Assembly: GCA_028689675.1 (NCBI GenBank)
Contig: JAQVCS010000005.1
Span: forward strand, 17,354 to 81,353
Direction of reading: 5' to 3'
DNA length: 64,000 nt
Source: Desulfovibrionaceae bacterium
Lineage (GTDB): Bacteria > Desulfobacterota > Desulfovibrionia > Desulfovibrionales > Desulfovibrionaceae
This document shows, piece by piece, positions 61,201 to 64,000 of the stretch. A program made the translations under genes and the position numbers. Position 1 is the stretch's first letter; each line of letters starts with the position of its first letter. Under the pieces are notes generated by a model that did not search any database, was not told where the DNA came from, and was given only the letters and a program-made list of their open reading frames with translations.

Positions 61201-61919
61201 GTGCAATCGCGTTCGTCAAAAACAAACACATTGCCATACATGTCTGCAATGACCTGAATTTCAATATGGCGCACATGTTCAAGGCATTTTTCCACAAAAA
61301 GGCGCGGGTTGCCAAACGAGGCCTGTGCCATGGTGGAGGCCTTAAAAAAGGCGTCTTCCAGTTCAGCTTCGTTGCGAATTTCAAAAATACCGCGCCCACC
61401 GCCGCCGCCTTCTGCCTTCAGCATAATAGGCAGGCCAATTTCTTTTATCAGCTTGCGCGCTGTGGCTACATCCACAGCACCTTCCGAGCCGGGCACAACA
61501 GGAATGCCCAAACGCTTGGCCACACTGCGCGCCTGCACCTTGTTGCCCAGCAGGTTCATGGCTTCTGCTGTAGCGCCAATAAAGGTAATGCCGGCTTCGG
61601 CACATAATTTCGGGAACTTAGTATCTTCTGAAGCAAAGCCCCAGCCAGGGTGAATGCCCACAATGCCGCGCTGTTTTGCCAAGGCAATAATGCGTTCAAT
61701 ATCCAGATAAGCGCGTGGGTCTGCCCCAAGCAGCAGGAGTTCCTGCGCGGCAGCTGCCGCTGGTGCGGTTTTATCCACATCTGTGGCGGTCATTACGGCC
61801 ACGGCGTCAAAACGCTCACGAATGGAGCGGCAAATACGCCTGCCCGGAATGCCACGGTTTGCCACCAATATGGCCTTGCCCTGCAAGAAATCTTGAACTT
61901 CGCCAAAAGTTTTGGTCAT
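58224..61919 (-). CDS. pyc: Pyruvate carboxylase with C-terminal zinc ribbon
   Basis: A 1231-residue single-chain enzyme. The biotin carboxylase domain (residues 1-470) has LKAEGGGGGRGIFE and FVEKCLEHVRHIEIQV. The carboxyltransferase domain has TTPRDFTQSD, LGLKDMAGVCPP, LHYHRHTTDG and QHAMPGGATSS. The biotinyl domain has the Lys in SIMKQEKAVLSP (about 1160) rather than the usual A-M-K-M. After it comes an uncommon C2-C2 zinc ribbon (CPNEACGQPIP, CPYCGQHI, about 1207-1230). It converts pyruvate and bicarbonate to oxaloacetate. Start at 61919 chosen by homology of MTKTFGEVQDFLQGKAILVA and GAGGG upstream. Confidence 0.9.
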   Translation of the reverse strand: MTKTFGEVQDFLQGKAILVANRGIPGRRICRSIRERFDAVAVMTATDVDKTAPAAAAAQELLLLGADPRAYLDIERIIALAKQRGIVGIHPGWGFASEDTKFPKLCAEAGITFIGATAEAMNLLGNKVQARSVAKRLGIPVVPGSEGAVDVATARKLIKEIGLPIMLKAEGGGGGRGIFEIRNEAELEDAFFKASTMAQASFGNPRLFVEKCLEHVRHIEIQVIADMYGNVFVFDERDCTVQRNHQKLIEITPSPWAVITPELRASLKEYARRLIKEVGYHSLATVEFLVTPKGEAYMIEVNTRLQVEHGITECRYGIDLVEEQINVAFGGKLRFTEDSMHAQHFAMQVRINCEDPQNQFSPNCGLVTRYVSPGGPGVRMDSNMTAGYEFPANYDSAGSLLIAYAPEWDKAIGIMDRALSEYVVGGLKTTIPFFRQVLKHPSFRSASFDTNFIANTPELMCYTDLEPEGERLAKLVCEISARGYNPYVSLGEYRTVDTPRLGAFEPVLPPVLSRVRRTASPYPHGDREALLDYVRGADYVHFTDTTPRDFTQSDTGNRFRLAEDELVGPYLDNANYFSIENGGGAHFHVAMLANMTYPFHEAKEWNRFAPKTLKQILVRSTNVLGYAPQPKNLMHITGEMICDHYQVVRCFDFLNHVENMRPLAEVVMNRKNVVFEPAISLSWAKGFDVPHYLGVTEHILAMTANILGIDSKQAAKHIILGLKDMAGVCPPRFMKELVTALRKRWPELVLHYHRHTTDGLFLPSCAAAAQAGAHIIDAGLGSAVRSYGQGDVLSMAAYFEDELGLKTNLNKNAIRDANFVCKQIMPYYDRYCSTYFKGVDYDVVQHAMPGGATSSSQEGAMKQGYIHLLPYMLKFLAGTRQVVRYHDVTPGSQITWNTAFLAVTGAWKRGGEEEVRFLLEVLSEVTRTAENELSPDMRQARLAIYQDCNDAFRNLLLGKFGRLPLGFPADWVYESAFGSEWKNAIANRTEHSPLDTLKDVNLWAEESAFVDIMRRKPTDEEFVLYLNHPGDALKTIQFRAKYGDPNNLPLHIWFEGLKTGQDLHFNESHGKPHHMQILHISRPNKAGISECRYVLDSEIMTCEVQVAEPESQTGKGTVMADRSNKYHIAAPSNGDLWVTYVHAGDLVKQGEELFNVSIMKQEKAVLSPCDGIVKRVLKTADYKENKQMVSVHEGELIVELGPVPRLCPNEACGQPIPMQDITFCPYCGQHI

Positions 61920-61989
61920 AACGTTTATACCCTCAGGGTTGCAGCCCTGCCCATATACCGCCATGCCCTGCCCACACAGGCAAATCATG

Positions 61990-62811
61990 TCAGCTAAGGC
62001 GCAGACTGCCGCTCAAAAATTCACTTACCTGCCCCCCCCTACCGAGGCGCAGGCCACCTTGATCACCCAAACCAAGCAGCGTGCCCCGTATCAGAGCACC
62101 GTCATCATCCAGCATTACGCTCCGCCCTCGCCATAAAAGGCGGGATTCCGCCGCTTCCTTCCAATGGTCTGCATAGGATCGAGGTTTATTATATGCCGAA
62201 AACGCACAATGCACAAGCATCAACCACAGCTCTTGTGGCGTGGGAAGAGAAGAAGAGAATGTACTTTTATGCACAAGATTGCATAAAGATATGGCAGGCA
62301 TAGCAGCATCTTTGCGTAAAAGCTCTGGCGGCGGGCATGAAAGCAGGTTAATGCCCACCCCTGCCAGCAGCACCCCGCCTCTTTCTTCCAATAAAATTCC
62401 CCCTACCTTGGCGCAGCCTGCCCCCTGCGCCGCCACAATATCATTTGGCCATTTCAGCAGCAGGGGCAAGCCACAGACCTGCTGTAAGGCCTGCACCAGC
62501 AAAGCCCCCACGGCAGGGGCTGCTGCCGAGCTGGTAAAAGGTGCACATAAGGGCAAACGCAGGGCAGCATAGACATTCCCCACAGGGGAAGCCCACACCC
62601 GCCGCATTTGCCCCCTGCCAGCCAGCTGCTGGCTGGCAAGCACACTGCCCCACGGGGGCAAAACGCCAGCCGCCGCCACGCTGTGCGCGATATCCAGCAC
62701 AGAAGAAACCTGCCCACAGCACAACAAAGGCGCAGGCAAGCGTGCATCGTGCAAGACCGAAGATACAGCAGGCACGCTGGGCACAGGCTGGTTTGAACAA
62801 GAAAGTGGCAT
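61990..62811 (-). CDS. birA: Biotin--protein ligase
   Basis: A 273-residue ligase of the catalytic-only type, with no N-terminal DNA-binding domain. GRGQMRRVWASPVGNVYAAL is the biotinyl-AMP loop, then LLLKWPNDIV and AKVGGILLEE. It attaches biotin to the Lys of the pyruvate carboxylase, which is encoded 70 bases downstream on the same strand. GGAGG precedes the ATG. The sequence between residues 10-30 is low-complexity. Confidence 0.85.
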   Translation of the reverse strand: MPLSCSNQPVPSVPAVSSVLHDARLPAPLLCCGQVSSVLDIAHSVAAAGVLPPWGSVLASQQLAGRGQMRRVWASPVGNVYAALRLPLCAPFTSSAAAPAVGALLVQALQQVCGLPLLLKWPNDIVAAQGAGCAKVGGILLEERGGVLLAGVGINLLSCPPPELLRKDAAMPAISLCNLVHKSTFSSSLPTPQELWLMLVHCAFSAYNKPRSYADHWKEAAESRLLWRGRSVMLDDDGALIRGTLLGLGDQGGLRLGRGGQVSEFLSGSLRLS

Positions 62812-62868
62812 AAATACTTCCTCCCTTTACCGACACAAAGTAAGAGCATGCCGGCAAAGGGTCTTTAT

Positions 62869-63285
62869 TTAGCCGACAATCTCAAAAGCGTTAAAGAAGT
62901 AGCTTATCTCAAAAGCCGCTGTTTCGGGGGCGTCCGAGCCGTGCACGGCATTGGCTTCCAAATTTTCTGCATATTTTTGGCGCAGGGTGCCGGGGGCAGC
63001 GTTTGCGGGGTTGGTTGCGCCCATCAGCTCACGATAGCGGGCAATGGCGTTTTCGCCTTCCAAAACAGAGCACACCACAGGGGCAGAAGACATGTATTCG
63101 GTCAAGCTAGCAAAAAAAGGGCGTTCTTTATGCACAGCATAGAAGCCCTCTGCCTGAGCGCGCGTCATGCGTATCATCTTCATGGCCACAATCTTCAGGC
63201 CAGCAGCCTGAATATCGGCAAGAATTTGCCCTTGAAGATTACGTTGTACGGCATCAGGCTTGATAATGGAAAAAGTACGCTGCAT
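62869..63285 (-). CDS. ndk: Nucleoside diphosphate kinase
   Basis: A 138-residue Ndk, [20 protein letters not shown] and onward. The catalytic His is in [23 protein letters not shown] is represented by [20 protein letters not shown]. It balances nucleoside triphosphates using ATP. GGAGGG precedes the ATG at 63285. First of the leftward run with birA, pyc and the dikinase. Confidence 0.92.
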   Translation of the reverse strand: MQRTFSIIKPDAVQRNLQGQILADIQAAGLKIVAMKMIRMTRAQAEGFYAVHKERPFFASLTEYMSSAPVVCSVLEGENAIARYRELMGATNPANAAPGTLRQKYAENLEANAVHGSDAPETAAFEISYFFNAFEIVG

Positions 63286-63519
63286 AAAAACCCTCCAGTC
63301 TGCGTTTGCGGGGGGGCAAGCGCCACCCCTGTGATAGAAAGAGGCAAGTGTATACAACGACTTTTTGCTTCTGTCACTATAGCAAGTATTGTTTGGCCAT
63401 ACAAACACAAAATAGCTGACCTAAAAAAATTTTGCCCCTTTTTAAAAAAAACACTTGCCAAAGGAAATACTTTTGGCTAATTACTCTCTTGCGCGAGGGG
63501 GAACACCCCAAGCACCTAT

Positions 63520-63596
63520 GGCAAGGTAGCTCAGTTGGTCAGAGCGCACGGTTCATACCCGTGTTGTCGAGAGTTCAAATCTCCCCCTTGCTACCA
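63520..63596 (+). tRNA. tRNA-Met(CAT), elongator type
   Basis: A 77-nt cloverleaf with acceptor GGCAAGG/CCTTGCT (a G-U first pair), anticodon loop TTCATAC, T loop TTCAAAT, CCA. It lacks initiator hallmarks. An Ile2-type CAT tRNA cannot be fully excluded. Confidence 0.93.
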
Positions 63597-63604
63597 GAAT
63601 TTAT

Positions 63605-63640
63605 AAGGAGTTTCCTCTTTTTGAGGCAACTCCTTTTTTT
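63605..63640 (+). terminator. Terminator after tRNA-Met
   Basis: AAGGAGTT-CCTC/GAGG-AACTCCTT stem, then T run. Confidence 0.8.
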
Positions 63641-63642
63641 AT

Positions 63643-64000
63643 TTCTTCTATCCTATTTCTATCATTTCGAATATTTTCTCTTAGGCTTCTTGGTCTGCAT
63701 ACCAATTGTGCCCGCTTGCGGGCAGACCTTTTCCGCACAGGTGCGCAATCTTTTCGAGCAGATTCACCTTCAAAGGTACAATGCTCTGGCGCGCCCATAA
63801 GGCGCTGTAGCTGTGCGCTACTTGACAGCAGGCAGCAGCGTGGCTATAGAAAAAGAGCGGGCGGCAGTGTTGGTAGCACCACCGCCCTAGGGCAAGTCCC
63901 TCAGATGTAATATGGTACATCGCCGTTTTTCGCCGCTCAGAGTGTCCGACTCTGGGCGGCAAACTCATTTACAGCCAACGCCGTGCAATGAGAACGACCA
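63643..64000. other. Unassigned right end
   Basis: No convincing gene. A minus frame (63681-63968, MSLPPRVGHSERRKTAMYHI and onward) and a plus frame overlap here. Neither has a good ribosome site or a known family. The position just after a tRNA gene makes it a possible edge of another mobile element. Confidence 0.3.

Noticed and set aside
63681..63968. 95-residue minus-strand frame
   Set aside because: No ribosome site, no family, and an equally long opposite frame.

Overview
The chromosome looks like that of a gut-type sulfate reducer of the Desulfovibrionaceae. The pyruvate carboxylase / biotin ligase / PEP-synthase-like cluster, the glycogen operon with a synthase–phosphorylase fusion, a CesT-type type III chaperone with a large effector-like protein, and a TssA-like fragment all fit that group. 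The species assignment is inference. Stable housekeeping genes alternate with mobile DNA.

1 to about 15,930 is one end of an integrated phage-like element. A tyrosine integrase (14657-15739, minus) lies beside a leftover 3' half of tRNA-Gly(CCC) (about 15877-15930), which reads as the right attachment site; the left end is outside the window. A leftward operon of tiny zinc-finger genes (1-1260) is followed by a control region (1.27-7.0 kb). That region holds three small DNA-binding proteins, each beside its own pair or set of palindromic operators, with operators sitting in or against promoter spacers. One repressor cassette lies between two identical 170-bp direct repeats; another pairs an HTH protein with a PemK/MazF-like toxin. 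Downstream is a rightward early operon: pentapeptide protein, RecE-like nuclease, RecT, HU-like protein, dUTPase, Ea22-like and Lar-like proteins, and an excisionase-like HTH protein.

15.97-19.5 kb is host DNA: tRNA-Gly(GCC), a diguanylate cyclase, a class V aminotransferase and tRNA-Asn. From about 19.5 to 36.3 kb there is a defence island. It holds a DUF2924 / large serine recombinase / HTH module and a complete type 1 BREX operon (brxA, brxB, brxC, pglX, pglZ, brxL, all minus strand). The part of pglX that should recognise the target is far more AT-rich than the rest of the gene. The island is flanked by broken phage-like gene fragments, and on the right also by the C-terminal part of a TssA-like type VI secretion gene.

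38.0-44.4 kb carries a cupin protein, a 1206-residue multidomain effector-like protein (ART-like DUF3626-type region plus a SidE-type phosphodiesterase/HD-like motif), its probable type III chaperone, a helical hypothetical protein and a methyltransferase.

44.5-53.4 kb is a leftward glycogen operon: debranching enzyme, GT4 glycosyltransferase, GH57 amylase, and a protein joining glycogen synthase to alpha-glucan phosphorylase. It is followed by tRNA-Leu and a decayed IS200-type transposase. 54.5-63.3 kb holds the anaplerotic cluster: a PEP-synthase-like dikinase, pyruvate carboxylase, biotin ligase (which would load biotin onto the carboxylase) and nucleoside diphosphate kinase. tRNA-Met and an unassigned stretch end the window.
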